Source: JANPBY01 sp963805505 | GTDB taxonomy: Bacteria; Actinomycetota; Actinomycetes; DATJPE01 | Length of the DNA: 36,250 bases | Assembly: GCA_963805505.1 (NCBI GenBank) | Contig: CAWDUP010000005.1 | Location: 1-36,250 of the forward strand | Direction of reading: 5' to 3' | Shown here: piece by piece, positions 16,654 through 23,674 of the stretch | How the letters are laid out: each line of letters opens with the position of its first letter | How positions within the stretch are numbered: the stretch's first letter is position 1 | The notes under the pieces: generated by a model | Seen by the model: the letters and a program-made list of their open reading frames with translations, nothing else | Database searches by the model: none | What the model was told of the DNA's origin: nothing | Position numbers and translations under genes: made by a program

Positions 16654-17808
16654 GTGCGAATCGGGTTGCTGACCAGAGAGTTCCCCCCAGAGGTGTACGG
16701 CGGGGCCGGGGTACACGTCGAGTATTTGGTGCGCGAGCTGAGGCGACTCACCGACGTCGACGTCCACTGCTTCGGTCAGCCCAGACCGGACGCGACGGCC
16801 CACGGCGTGCCCGACACCCTGACCGACGCCAACCCGGCGGTGCAGACGCTCGGCATCGACCTGTCATTCGCCGAGGCGGTCGCCGGCTGCGACGTGGTGC
16901 ACTCCCACACCTGGTATGCCGCGATGGGCGGCCACTTCGCCGCCCTCCTGCACGACATCCCACACGTGACGACCGCCCACTCCCTGGAGCCCCGTCGCCC
17001 GTGGAAGGCCGAGCAGCTCGGCGGCGGCTACCGGCTGTCCTCGTGGGCCGAGCGCACGGCTCTCGAGGGTGCAGCGGCCGTCATCGCTGTCAGTCAGGGG
17101 ATGCGCGCCGACATCCTCGACTGCTACCCGGCGCTCGATCCCGCGCGCGTGCGCGTGGTGCTCAACGGGATCGACGCGGTGGAGTACGCCCCCGACCCCG
17201 AGACCGACATGGTCGAGGCCGCGGGTGTTGATCTCCGGGAGCCGTACGCCCTGTTCGTCGGCCGAATCACCCGTCAGAAGGGCCTCAATCACCTGCTTGC
17301 CGCGGCACACCGGTTCGACCCCGCCATCCAGCTCGTGCTTTGCGCCGGGTCGCCCGACACTCCGGAGATCGGCGCGGAGACCGCTGCCGCTGTCGACGCT
17401 CTCCGAGCGGCGCGGCCCGGGCGCGTGCACTGGGTTCAGTCGATGGTGCCCAAGCCCGAAGTGATCCAGCTGCTCACGCACGCCACCGTGTTCGTGTGCC
17501 CTTCCGTCTACGAACCACTAGGCATCGTCAACCTCGAGGCGATGGCGTGCGGCACTGCCGTGGTCGCATCGGCTGTCGGAGGGATCCCCGAAGTGGTAGC
17601 CGATGGCGTGACGGGCGAGCTGGTGCCGCTCGACCCGGCTGACCCGACGGCATTCGAGATCGGCTTCGCCGAAGCCGTCAACGCTGTGTGCGCTGATCCC
17701 GCGAAGGCGGCGGCGTACGGCGCCGCGGGGCGCCAACGCGCAGTGGAGACGTTCGGCTGGGACGCCATAGCCCGCCAGACCCTCGACGTCTACCGTTCGC
17801 TGAAGTGA
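16654..17808 (+). CDS. glgA: Actinobacterial glycogen synthase / maltose-1-phosphate synthase (GT4)
   Basis: A 384-aa GT4-family glycosyltransferase of the type called GlgA in corynebacteria and GlgM in mycobacteria. The N-terminus RIGLLTREFPPEVYGGAGVHVEYLVREL is the diagnostic donor/acceptor loop of this class. HTWYAAMGGHFAALLHDIPHV and AHSLEPRRPWK follow, then VLNGIDAVEYAP, LFVGRITRQKGLNHLL and the nucleotide-sugar site VCPSVYEPLGIVNLEAMACG. It uses ADP-glucose from GlgC either to lengthen glycogen or to make alpha-maltose-1-phosphate for a GlgE pathway; in mycobacteria the second reaction dominates. No glgE is in the window. Start GTG 16654 is supported by a -10 six nt upstream and by no upstream homology. 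A DUF2505 gene follows after 36 bp. Confidence 0.94.
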   Translation: MRIGLLTREFPPEVYGGAGVHVEYLVRELRRLTDVDVHCFGQPRPDATAHGVPDTLTDANPAVQTLGIDLSFAEAVAGCDVVHSHTWYAAMGGHFAALLHDIPHVTTAHSLEPRRPWKAEQLGGGYRLSSWAERTALEGAAAVIAVSQGMRADILDCYPALDPARVRVVLNGIDAVEYAPDPETDMVEAAGVDLREPYALFVGRITRQKGLNHLLAAAHRFDPAIQLVLCAGSPDTPEIGAETAAAVDALRAARPGRVHWVQSMVPKPEVIQLLTHATVFVCPSVYEPLGIVNLEAMACGTAVVASAVGGIPEVVADGVTGELVPLDPADPTAFEIGFAEAVNAVCADPAKAAAYGAAGRQRAVETFGWDAIARQTLDVYRSLK

Positions 17809-17844
17809 CCGACAAACCTGTTGATTGAGGGCGAGGAGCCGGCC

Positions 17845-18333
17845 GTGAAGATCGACCACACGCAGACCTACAACGGGCTGCCAGATGACGTGTTCGCCGT
17901 GCTCTCCGACACCGACTATGTCGAGGCGAAGTGCTGGGCGACCGGGGCGGCCGAGGCAAGTGTCACGGTCGAGACGGCTGGCGACGACCTGGTCATCCGA
18001 ACGGTGCGGTCGCTGCCGGCCAACGTCCCCTCCTACGCCAAGTCCTTCGTGGGCGACCACATCGAGGTGGACCAGACTGAGACGTGGGGACCGGCTGACG
18101 CCCAAGGCGCCAGGGATGGTCGCGTCGAGGCGAGCTTTGCCGGCACTCCGATGACCGTCCGAGGGACGATGCATCTCACCTCGACGGGCGACGGTACGAC
18201 GACCGTGCGCACGGTCGGGGACATCAAGGCAGGTGTCCCCCTCGTCGGGGGGAAGATCGAACGCTTCGCCGGCGAGCAGGTGGTTCGTGGGTTGGACGCC
18301 GAGGCTGCTGCGGCCAACGAGCGACTCGGCTGA
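17845..18333 (+). CDS. DUF2505 (SRPBCC-like) protein
   Basis: A 162-aa soluble protein of the DUF2505 family, related to the START/SRPBCC ligand-binding fold. It begins VKIDHTQTYNGLPDDVFAVLSD and ends with AGVPLVGGKIERFAGEQV, the long C-terminal helix that closes the pocket. Most of it is predicted beta-sheet. No catalytic role is known to me. I chose GTG 17845 because GAGGAG (17833-17838) lies 6 nt upstream; a TTG at 17821 would put the Shine-Dalgarno inside the coding region. It is 36 bp after glgA and could be read through from it. It ends 14 bp from the convergent hydrolase gene, in a shared hairpin. Confidence 0.85.
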   Translation: MKIDHTQTYNGLPDDVFAVLSDTDYVEAKCWATGAAEASVTVETAGDDLVIRTVRSLPANVPSYAKSFVGDHIEVDQTETWGPADAQGARDGRVEASFAGTPMTVRGTMHLTSTGDGTTTVRTVGDIKAGVPLVGGKIERFAGEQVVRGLDAEAAAANERLG

Positions 18334-18355
18334 GGACGGCTCGACGCTCAGCCGA
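18326..18355. terminator. Shared bidirectional terminator hairpin overlapping both stop codons
   Basis: TCGGCTGAG (18326-18334) is perfectly inverted at CTCAGCCGA (18347-18355), a 9-bp stem around a 12-nt loop. The plus-strand TGA of the DUF2505 gene (18331-18333) and the minus-strand TGA of the hydrolase gene (18350-18348) lie in the two arms. There is no long U-run on either side. Confidence 0.6.
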
Positions 18356-19187
18356 TGAGCGCCGCCACGGCCGCGACGATCGCGTCGGGGGCTGTCTCCG
18401 GCACCCAGTGACCGACGCCGCTCAGCTCGATGAACTCGTAGTCGGCGGGCGTCCCCGGCTCGGCCGAGGCCGGGGCGACGACGAAGGAGCCGCACGCCTC
18501 GGCAGCCGTACGGCCGACCGCGATGTCGTCGGCGCCCCACACAAAACGCGTCGGCACCTCGACCGGCGCGACCGATGCGAGTGCACCGGAGTCCATGGCG
18601 CGATACCAAGCCAACGCAGCCGTGAGCATGGCCGGATCGCTGAAGCGACTGCGGTAGTGCGTCGCCAGCGGCTCGGGAATCCCGGCGTAGATCGCTCGCA
18701 GCGCCGCCGCCTGATCGCCGAGCAGCACCCGTTCTGCGACGTCCACCTGCTGGAACAGGCCGATATAGGCGCTGCGTGCCTGCTGATCGGCATCGGTGAG
18801 GAGTGCCCTCCCGAACGCCGCGGGGTGAGGGACCGACACCGCCACCAGGCCGCTGACCCGGCCCGGATAGGCGGCGGTCAACACCCACGCCACGATGGCG
18901 CCCCAGTCGTGCCCGACAACGAGCGCTTCGTCCCAGCCGAGCTCGTCCAGCACGGCCCGCGCATCGTCCACGAGGTTGTGGATCGCATAGGCGCTCACCT
19001 CGGCAGGACGCTGGGCCGGGTCGTAGCCACGCTGATCGAAGCGCGCCCACCGGCAGCCGACCTCGGCCAAGCCCGGCGCGACAGAGTCCCAACAACGAGA
19101 GTCTTGCGGAAAGCCGTGCAGCAGCAACACCGATCGCCCGCCGGTCGTCCCGCCGCTCTCGACCGAGAAGCCCGAACGACCGGTCAC
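18348..19187 (-). CDS. Alpha/beta hydrolase, epoxide-hydrolase/haloalkane-dehalogenase-like
   Basis: A 279-aa alpha/beta hydrolase. LLLHGFPQDSRCWD gives the oxyanion-hole HGFPQD motif. VVGHDWGAIVAW is the nucleophile elbow with Asp in place of Ser, as in epoxide hydrolases and haloalkane dehalogenases. FVWGADDIAV carries the likely acid residue and ELSGVGHWVPE the catalytic His. Fluoroacetate dehalogenases share these motifs, so the reaction is not fixed. GTG 19187 overlaps the SDR stop as GTGA and follows AGGAGGAC, a very strong Shine-Dalgarno, so the two are co-translated. Together they may act on one small-molecule substrate (for example alcohol/ketone and epoxide steps), but that is inference. 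Confidence 0.88.
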   Translation of the reverse strand: MTGRSGFSVESGGTTGGRSVLLLHGFPQDSRCWDSVAPGLAEVGCRWARFDQRGYDPAQRPAEVSAYAIHNLVDDARAVLDELGWDEALVVGHDWGAIVAWVLTAAYPGRVSGLVAVSVPHPAAFGRALLTDADQQARSAYIGLFQQVDVAERVLLGDQAAALRAIYAGIPEPLATHYRSRFSDPAMLTAALAWYRAMDSGALASVAPVEVPTRFVWGADDIAVGRTAAEACGSFVVAPASAEPGTPADYEFIELSGVGHWVPETAPDAIVAAVAALIG

Positions 19188-19966
19188 CCTTTGTCCTCCT
19201 GAACGCTGTTGCCGCCATCGACGATCAGCGTCGTCCCCGTGATGTAGGACGATTCGCGTGAGCACAGGAAGGCGACAGCAGCCGCCACCTCGGCGGGAGT
19301 CCCAGGTCGACCGACGGGCGTCCGGCTACCCATCACACCCTCACTGCCGGTGGATGACCCGGTGGAGATCCACCCTGGGAGAACGGCGTTGGCGGTCACC
19401 CCGTCACCCCCCACCTCGACGGCAAGAGCGCGGGTGAGCCCGACCATGCCGGCCTTGGCCGCAGCGTAGGCGGCGTCACCTGGGTAGGCCACGACCGGAC
19501 CGGTGACCGACGACACCATGACGATCCGACCGAAGCGGCGCTCGATCATCGACGGAAGAGCCGCCCGGGTCACGTGAAAAGCCGTCGAGAGGTTTCGCTC
19601 CAAGGACTTCTGCCAGATGGCGGCATCGGTGTCGAGCACGGAGCCACCCTCGGACCCGGTCGTGACACTCGTCATGCCGGCGTTGTTGACGACCACATCG
19701 AAGGGCCCGGTACGGCTCAGCAGGCCCGCCACCTGGTCGGGGTCGACCAGGTCGGCCACCCCCCAAGCCACCTCGATGCCTTCCACCCTGAGCTCGTCTC
19801 GACGCACATGCACTCGCTCGCTGGTCGCCGTGAGCACCACTTTGGCGCCGCACCGGCCGAGCAGGCGGCCGGTGGCCATGCCGATCCCATCGACCGCGCC
19901 AGCCCCCGTGACCAGAGCCGTCAGTCCGCTCAGGTCGAAGGGCCGCAGCAACTCAGGTGAGCTCAT
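19184..19966 (-). CDS. Short-chain dehydrogenase/reductase (SDR)
   Basis: A 260-aa classical SDR, an NAD(P)-dependent oxidoreductase. The cofactor motif is LVTGAGAVDGIGMATGRLLG (a TGxxxGxG variant with extra residues), VVNNAGMTS is the NNAG motif, Ser in MVSSVTG and Tyr-xxx-Lys in YAAAKAGMVGLTRALAVE form the active site, and YITGTTLIVDGGNS is the usual C-terminal signature. Substrate unknown; similar to 3-oxoacyl-ACP-reductase-like SDRs. ATG 19966 is preferred over GTG 19978 because a 16-codon leader ORF ends in an ATGA overlap exactly there. It heads a two-gene operon with the hydrolase, coupled by GTGA. Confidence 0.92.
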   Translation of the reverse strand: MSSPELLRPFDLSGLTALVTGAGAVDGIGMATGRLLGRCGAKVVLTATSERVHVRRDELRVEGIEVAWGVADLVDPDQVAGLLSRTGPFDVVVNNAGMTSVTTGSEGGSVLDTDAAIWQKSLERNLSTAFHVTRAALPSMIERRFGRIVMVSSVTGPVVAYPGDAAYAAAKAGMVGLTRALAVEVGGDGVTANAVLPGWISTGSSTGSEGVMGSRTPVGRPGTPAEVAAAVAFLCSRESSYITGTTLIVDGGNSVQEDKG

Positions 19967-20013
19967 GGCAGGTCGCACAGGCGGGCTGGAGAGGTGATCC
20001 CGGGAGTCGTCAT
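19963..20013 (-). CDS. Putative leaderless 16-aa leader peptide before the SDR gene
   Basis: On the minus strand TAGCGT (20025-20020) is followed by CAGGGC and then ATG at 20013. That ATG opens a short frame, MTTPGITSPARLCDLP, whose TGA overlaps the SDR ATG as ATGA. The spacing from the -10 matches glgC and glgA, so a ribosome would most naturally start here. The peptide may simply deliver ribosomes to the SDR start, or regulate it. It has no run of one amino acid. No sequence homology is known to me, so this rests on position only. Confidence 0.4.
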   Translation of the reverse strand: MTTPGITSPARLCDLP

Positions 20014-20019
20014 GCCCTG

Positions 20020-20025
20020 ACGCTA
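20020..20025 (-). promoter_or_regulatory. -10 box for the SDR-hydrolase operon
   Basis: TAGCGT on the minus strand, 6 nt before the ATG of the short leader ORF at 20013. The same hexamer serves the divergent CPBP gene 30 bp away. Confidence 0.5.
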
Positions 20026-20054
20026 ACCATCAGTGAACCCTCAGGTAAGCCTGT

Positions 20055-20060
20055 TAGCGT
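20055..20060 (+). promoter_or_regulatory. -10 box for leaderless CPBP mRNA
   Basis: TAGCGT is followed by CCCCGGGC (8 nt) and the GTG at 20069. No Shine-Dalgarno fits. Confidence 0.5.
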
Positions 20061-20068
20061 CCCCGGGC

Positions 20069-20857
20069 GTGAGCAGCATCGAGCGGGTGGAGCCGGTCAC
20101 CGACCGCAAGACCCGGCGCCGGCTCGCCCAGGAGGTCCTGCTCGTCCTGGCGGTCTCCCTCGGGACGAGCGGGATCTATGCGATTCTCCGTTTCTACGTC
20201 GTCGCCACCACCGGGCCGCTCAACAGCCAGAGCACCGGCCCGCTCGTGGGGTCGGCGGCTCCGGGTCGTCCCTGGGTCGACCTCACCTACCAGCTGCTCA
20301 ACACCGCCCGCGGTCTCGTCCCGGTGTTGTTGGCCATCTACTTCCTGCACTGGGGTGGCGAGCGGGCGCTGGGCGTGCTCGGCATCGACTTGCGCGACAA
20401 GCGCCGAGACGTCCTTCGTGGCGTTGTGCTCGCGGCGCTCATCGGTGGCACCGGGCTTGCGTTCTACCTGCTGGCGCGCCAGGCCGGGTTCAATCTCTCC
20501 GTGGTGGCGGCCGACCTGCCGGACGTGTGGTGGCGCTACCCGATCCTGGTCATCAAGGCGACGCAGAACGCGGTCCTGGAAGAAGTCATAGTCGGCGGGT
20601 ATCTCCTGCACCGCCTGGCCCAGCTGGGGTGGCGACCATGGACGGCCGTCTTGGCGTCCGCGCTGCTGCGCGGGTCCTACCACCTCTACCAGGGCCTCGG
20701 CGGCTTCGTCGGAAACGTGATCATGGGACTGATCTTCGCCCGGCTCTACCAACGCTGGGGACGGACCATGCCGATGATCATCGCCCACGCGCTGATCGAC
20801 AGCGTCGCATTCGTGGGCTACACCGTGCTGTACGACCGGGTCGGCTGGCTGCGGTGA
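20069..20857 (+). CDS. CPBP family intramembrane glutamic endopeptidase-like protein
   Basis: A 262-aa membrane protein of the CPBP (Abi/CAAX-protease-like) family, with about seven helices. Motif 1 is LEEVIVGGYLLHRL: the two glutamates are present, but the arginine of the textbook EExxxR is Gly here. Motif 2, LLRGSYHLYQGLGGF, supplies the first His, and MIIAHALIDSV the second. Known members process prenylated proteins, bacteriocin immunity partners or anti-sigma factors; the substrate here is unknown. GTG 20069 follows a -10 by 8 nt; an in-frame ATG at 20033 would lie upstream of the promoter. Seven bases separate it from the next possible start at 20865, so the PAS-GGDEF-EAL gene may be read from both promoters. 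Confidence 0.87.
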   Translation: MSSIERVEPVTDRKTRRRLAQEVLLVLAVSLGTSGIYAILRFYVVATTGPLNSQSTGPLVGSAAPGRPWVDLTYQLLNTARGLVPVLLAIYFLHWGGERALGVLGIDLRDKRRDVLRGVVLAALIGGTGLAFYLLARQAGFNLSVVAADLPDVWWRYPILVIKATQNAVLEEVIVGGYLLHRLAQLGWRPWTAVLASALLRGSYHLYQGLGGFVGNVIMGLIFARLYQRWGRTMPMIIAHALIDSVAFVGYTVLYDRVGWLR

Positions 20858-20872
20858 CGGTCGCATGAGCCA

Positions 20873-20878
20873 TACGCT
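20873..20878 (+). promoter_or_regulatory. -10 box for the PAS-GGDEF-EAL gene
   Basis: TACGCT ends 7 nt before the GTG at 20886, the usual leaderless spacing in this window. It lies just after the CPBP stop. Confidence 0.45.
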
Positions 20879-20885
20879 GCCTGGT

Positions 20886-22586
20886 GTGGCCGACGCCGCT
20901 CCCCCGGAGGACGCGCGTTACCGCGCGCTCTTCGAGCGTTCCCCCGTTGCGATGGCGTTGTTCGACGACGATGGCCGCTTCTTCGAGGTCAACGACGCTG
21001 CGTGCGACCTGCTGCGGCGCAGCCGCGACGAGCTGCTCAGCATCACCTGGGACTCCCTCGTGCACCGCGACGAACGGGCGCTGGCCCGCGCCGCCCGATT
21101 GCGCGTGGTGGCGGCCGAGGCAGCGACGCACCGAGCCGAACGGCGGGTGCTCCTCCCCGACGGGAACGAGCTGCGCGTACGTCTCACGACCGTGCGCATG
21201 GTGGATGGCCAAGGTCGCCCAGGCTGCCTCTCCTCGTTCGAGGACGTCACCGCGACCCGGGCCGTCGAGGAGCAGCTGCTGCACGCTGCCCTGCACGACA
21301 GCCTGACCGGCCTGCCCAATCGGCGGTTGCTGCTCGAGAAGCTCGGTCAGGCCTTGGACCGGTCAGGCCGCGACGGGCGAGACGTCGCCGTACTCTTCCT
21401 CGACCTCGATCACGTGAAGCGCGTGAACGACAGCCTGGGGCACGACGCCGGGGATGCCCTGCTCGCTGCAGTTGCCCGCAACCTGGCCGAGGCCATCCGT
21501 GACACCGACTCGGTGGCAAGGCTGGGCGGTGACGAGTTCGTGGTCGTCTGCGAGGAGGTGCACGGCGAAGAGGAGGTCAACATCCTCGCCGGGCGGGTGC
21601 TGGACGCGATCAGCACGCCAGTCACCATCTCCGGCCACAAGGTGGTGGTGACCGCCTCGCTCGGCGTCGTCACCCCAGAGTCGGCGGCGGTCGATCCGCG
21701 CGACTTGCTCCGGCACGCCGACGCCGCGATGTACGAGGCCAAGCGGTCCGGCCGGTCACGCTGGAGCCGTGGTGGGGCGGGGGATCCCAGCGGGGAACCC
21801 GGAGAGCAGATGTCGGTGGAGAGCGACCTGCGCCATGCCCTGACCAGCGGCCAACTGCGCGTGCACTACCAACCGATCGTCGGACGCGATGGTGTCCTCG
21901 GCGGTTTCGAAGCGTTGGTCCGCTGGCACCACCCGACGCGTGGCCTCCTGGCACCCGACGCATTCCTCGGCGTCGCCGCCGAAGGCGCCCTGGTCAGTGA
22001 CCTCACCGCCTGGGTGGTACGGCGCGCTTTGCGGGACGCCGCCGGATGGACCGATCCGTCGGTCACCGTGTCGATCAACGTGCCAGCCGACGAGCTGTGC
22101 CGCAGCGAGTTCGCCGACACTTTGCTGGAGGTTTTGGCCGCGCATGAGCTGCCAGCGTCTGCCGTACGGCTCGAAGTGCTCGAGACCCAGCTCGCCGACT
22201 CGCCACCGGTGCTCGAGGCCATCGAGCGCCTGGTCGACGCCGGGATCGGTTTCGTGGTCGACGACTTCGGAACCGGCTACTCGACGCTGTCCTACCTCAA
22301 GCGGATGCCGGTCGCAGCGGTGAAGATCGACCAGTCCTTCGTCAGCTCGATCTGCGACGACCCGGCGGACCTGTCCATCGTGCGGGCGATCGTCGAGGCC
22401 TGCCGAGCAACGGGTCGCCTATGCGTGGCCGAAGGGGTCGAGACGCCTGGCCAACTTGGGCTGCTGCGGACCCTCGGCGTGGACGCCGTGCAGGGTGACC
22501 TGATCGGAGCGGCAGCACCCATCGAGGCCTATCGAGAGCTGATCGCTGCCGGTTCGGTCGACCTCGACTCCCTCGTGCAGGGCTGA
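20886..22586 (+). CDS. PAS-GGDEF-EAL cyclic-di-GMP turnover protein
   Basis: A 566-aa soluble signalling protein. Residues 10-125 are a PAS sensor domain (YRALFERSPVAMALFDDDGRFFEVN...). The GGDEF domain has an intact catalytic motif GGDEF at 214-218 and an inhibitory I-site RDTD at 205-208, so it can probably make c-di-GMP and be feedback-inhibited. The EAL domain begins GGFEALVRWHHP (E342-A-L) and keeps DDFGTGYS (459 on) and VKIDQSFV, so phosphodiesterase activity is also plausible. No membrane segment is seen. Net direction of the activity is unknown. I chose GTG 20886 on the -10 spacing; ATG 20865 would add seven residues and has no Shine-Dalgarno. Convergent with the metallopeptidase gene. 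Confidence 0.93.
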   Translation: MADAAPPEDARYRALFERSPVAMALFDDDGRFFEVNDAACDLLRRSRDELLSITWDSLVHRDERALARAARLRVVAAEAATHRAERRVLLPDGNELRVRLTTVRMVDGQGRPGCLSSFEDVTATRAVEEQLLHAALHDSLTGLPNRRLLLEKLGQALDRSGRDGRDVAVLFLDLDHVKRVNDSLGHDAGDALLAAVARNLAEAIRDTDSVARLGGDEFVVVCEEVHGEEEVNILAGRVLDAISTPVTISGHKVVVTASLGVVTPESAAVDPRDLLRHADAAMYEAKRSGRSRWSRGGAGDPSGEPGEQMSVESDLRHALTSGQLRVHYQPIVGRDGVLGGFEALVRWHHPTRGLLAPDAFLGVAAEGALVSDLTAWVVRRALRDAAGWTDPSVTVSINVPADELCRSEFADTLLEVLAAHELPASAVRLEVLETQLADSPPVLEAIERLVDAGIGFVVDDFGTGYSTLSYLKRMPVAAVKIDQSFVSSICDDPADLSIVRAIVEACRATGRLCVAEGVETPGQLGLLRTLGVDAVQGDLIGAAAPIEAYRELIAAGSVDLDSLVQG

Positions 22587-22609
22587 GGCGAGCTCAGGAT
22601 CGGTCCAGG

Positions 22610-22957
22610 TCAGGCGTAGCCGAGGTCGTGCAGGCGGTCGTCGTCGATGCCGAAGTGGTGAGCCACTTCGTGCACCACGGTGGTGCGGACGTCAGCAACG
22701 ACCTCGGCCGTCGTCCGCCAGCGACGCACCGTCGGCAGGCGGTAGATCGTGATGCGATCGGGGAGCACCCCGGCATACCACCCGTCGCGCTCGGTCAGCG
22801 GCACCCCTTCGTAGAGCCCGAGAAGATTCGGCTCGTCAGGGTGCTCATCCTCGACCAGGACCACCACGTTGTTCATGTGTGCGGCGAGCTCCAGCGGGAG
22901 AGTATCGAGGGCCATGCTCACGGCGTCCTCGAAGTCCTCCACCGACATGTCCACCAT
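22610..22957 (-). CDS. Small zincin-like metallopeptidase family protein
   Basis: A 115-aa protein of the actinobacterial 'metallopeptidase family protein' group. VVHEVAHHFGIDDDRLHDLGY near the C-terminus contains HExxHxxG (HEVAHHFG), the zinc-binding motif, with Asp as a possible third ligand. The N-terminus MVDMSVEDFEDAVSMALDTLPLELA is a typical helical lead-in. No signal peptide, so cytoplasmic. Substrate unknown. ATG 22957 is preceded by GAGAGGA; an ATG three codons in is also possible. Confidence 0.85.
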   Translation of the reverse strand: MVDMSVEDFEDAVSMALDTLPLELAAHMNNVVVLVEDEHPDEPNLLGLYEGVPLTERDGWYAGVLPDRITIYRLPTVRRWRTTAEVVADVRTTVVHEVAHHFGIDDDRLHDLGYA

Positions 22958-23013
22958 CAGCCCATCCTCTCAGCCGGTCTTCCCCTGCCGAGCGGATGAG
23001 AGGCGAGATCGCT

Positions 23014-23043
23014 TTGGAGGAACACCAGACCGTCCCCTATGCT
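23014..23043 (+). promoter_or_regulatory. Promoter for the tRNA-Glu/Asp/Phe cluster
   Basis: TTGGAG (23014-23019), an 18-bp spacer and TATGCT (23038-23043) form a good sigma-A-type promoter. Transcription would start near 23050, 15 nt before tRNA-Glu. Confidence 0.6.
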
Positions 23044-23064
23044 CGTCTAGCCTCAACGGGCCTG

Positions 23065-23137
23065 GCCCCCATCGTCTAGTGGCCTAGGACGCTGGCCTTT
23101 CACGCCGGTAACACGGGTTCGAATCCCGTTGGGGGTA
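23065..23137 (+). tRNA. tRNA-Glu (anticodon TTC)
   Basis: A 73-nt cloverleaf. Acceptor arms GCCCCCA and TGGGGGT pair (one G-U), the anticodon loop is CTTTCAC (TTC), and the T arm is GGGTTCGAATCCC. Discriminator A; CCA is not encoded. First of three clustered tRNAs. Confidence 0.97.
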
Positions 23138-23217
23138 CGGCTCTACCGATCAGCCCACCGCACCATCAGCACGTGCACCACCTAGAGCACCACCCAGAAC
23201 AACCGGTCTCACCACGA

Positions 23218-23291
23218 GGCCCCGTAGCGCAGTTGGTTAGCGCGCCGCCCTGTCACGGCGGAGGTCGCGGGTTCGAGTCCCGTCGGGGTCG
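23218..23291 (+). tRNA. tRNA-Asp (anticodon GTC)
   Basis: A 74-nt cloverleaf. Acceptor arms GGCCCCG and CGGGGTC pair (one G-U), the anticodon loop is CTGTCAC (GTC), and the T arm is GGGTTCGAGTCCC. Discriminator G, the identity base for tRNA-Asp. Confidence 0.97.
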
Positions 23292-23334
23292 CTCCCTGGA
23301 GCCAAGGACGAAGGTCCACGGCCTCCAGCGGTAC

Positions 23335-23408
23335 GGCCAGGTAGCTCAGTTGGTACGAGCGTCCGACTGAAAATCGGAAGGTCGGCGGTTCGACCCCGCC
23401 CCTGGCCA
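23335..23408 (+). tRNA. tRNA-Phe (anticodon GAA), attachment site of the adjacent element
   Basis: A 74-nt cloverleaf. Acceptor arms GGCCAGG and CCTGGCC pair fully, the anticodon loop is CTGAAAA (GAA), and the T arm is GGTTCGACCCC. The encoded end is CCA (23409-23411). From the anticodon loop on, the tRNA 3' part is repeated perfectly at 34087-34130, so an integrated element has kept the tRNA intact. Confidence 0.98.
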
Positions 23409-23410
23409 CC
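23367..23410 (+). repeat. attL: 44-bp direct repeat within tRNA-Phe
   Basis: The first copy of a perfect 44-bp direct repeat, running from the anticodon loop to the CCA region of tRNA-Phe. It begins CTGAAAATCGG and ends CTGGCCACC. The bases on either side differ between the two copies, so the boundaries are sharp. Confidence 0.95.
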
Positions 23411-23674
23411 ACATCACCGCAGGTCAGAGGCCTGATGGCCGATCTTGAAGCTTCGGCCGAATGGCCCACCTCTCACAATCTCTCACAATCACTTCAGGCG
23501 AGCCCAGAGGGCGCCGCCGGCGGCCTCCGATTGCAACGAGCGGTCGATGACGCTGCGTGACTAAGGCCTCGAGGCCCGCCACACCAAGGCAATGGACCGC
23601 GCGTGTAAGCCGGCGTGGTTCGCAGCAGTCGAGGGTGCTGAGCCTCTCGCACGGACCCGGCTCCGCAACGCTCG
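23411..23674. other. Integrase 3' flank with probable arm sites
   Basis: This 264-bp gap between tRNA-Phe and the integrase stop has no credible gene. Its main feature is a perfect tandem repeat, TCTCACAATC twice, at 23471-23490. The same decamer recurs near the other end of the element. Confidence 0.5.
23471..23490 (+). repeat. Tandem TCTCACAATC repeat, probable integrase arm-type site
   Basis: Two directly adjacent identical decamers about 60 bp from attL. Related copies sit at 31893-31913 and 33962-33982, the second about 105 bp before attR. Tyrosine integrases of this kind bind short repeated arm sites near the ends through an N-terminal domain; that role is inferred from placement. Confidence 0.55.

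Noticed and set aside
17518..19218. Long minus-strand frame (566 codons) through glgA, DUF2505 and the hydrolase
   Set aside because: It is a shadow with Arg/Gly-rich low-complexity sequence and runs antisense to glgA and DUF2505 and out of frame with the hydrolase, all of which have clear family motifs.
23209..23469. Minus-strand frame with the phrase GGVEPPTFRFS across the tRNA-Asp/Phe genes
   Set aside because: This is the well-known spurious translation of the antisense strand of tRNA genes. The same phrase appears at 33914-34147 because attR copies the tRNA end.
23471..23490. Tandem TCTCACAATC as a CRISPR or microsatellite
   Set aside because: Only two adjacent units with no spacers. 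The other copies lie at the far end of the element, which fits integrase binding better.
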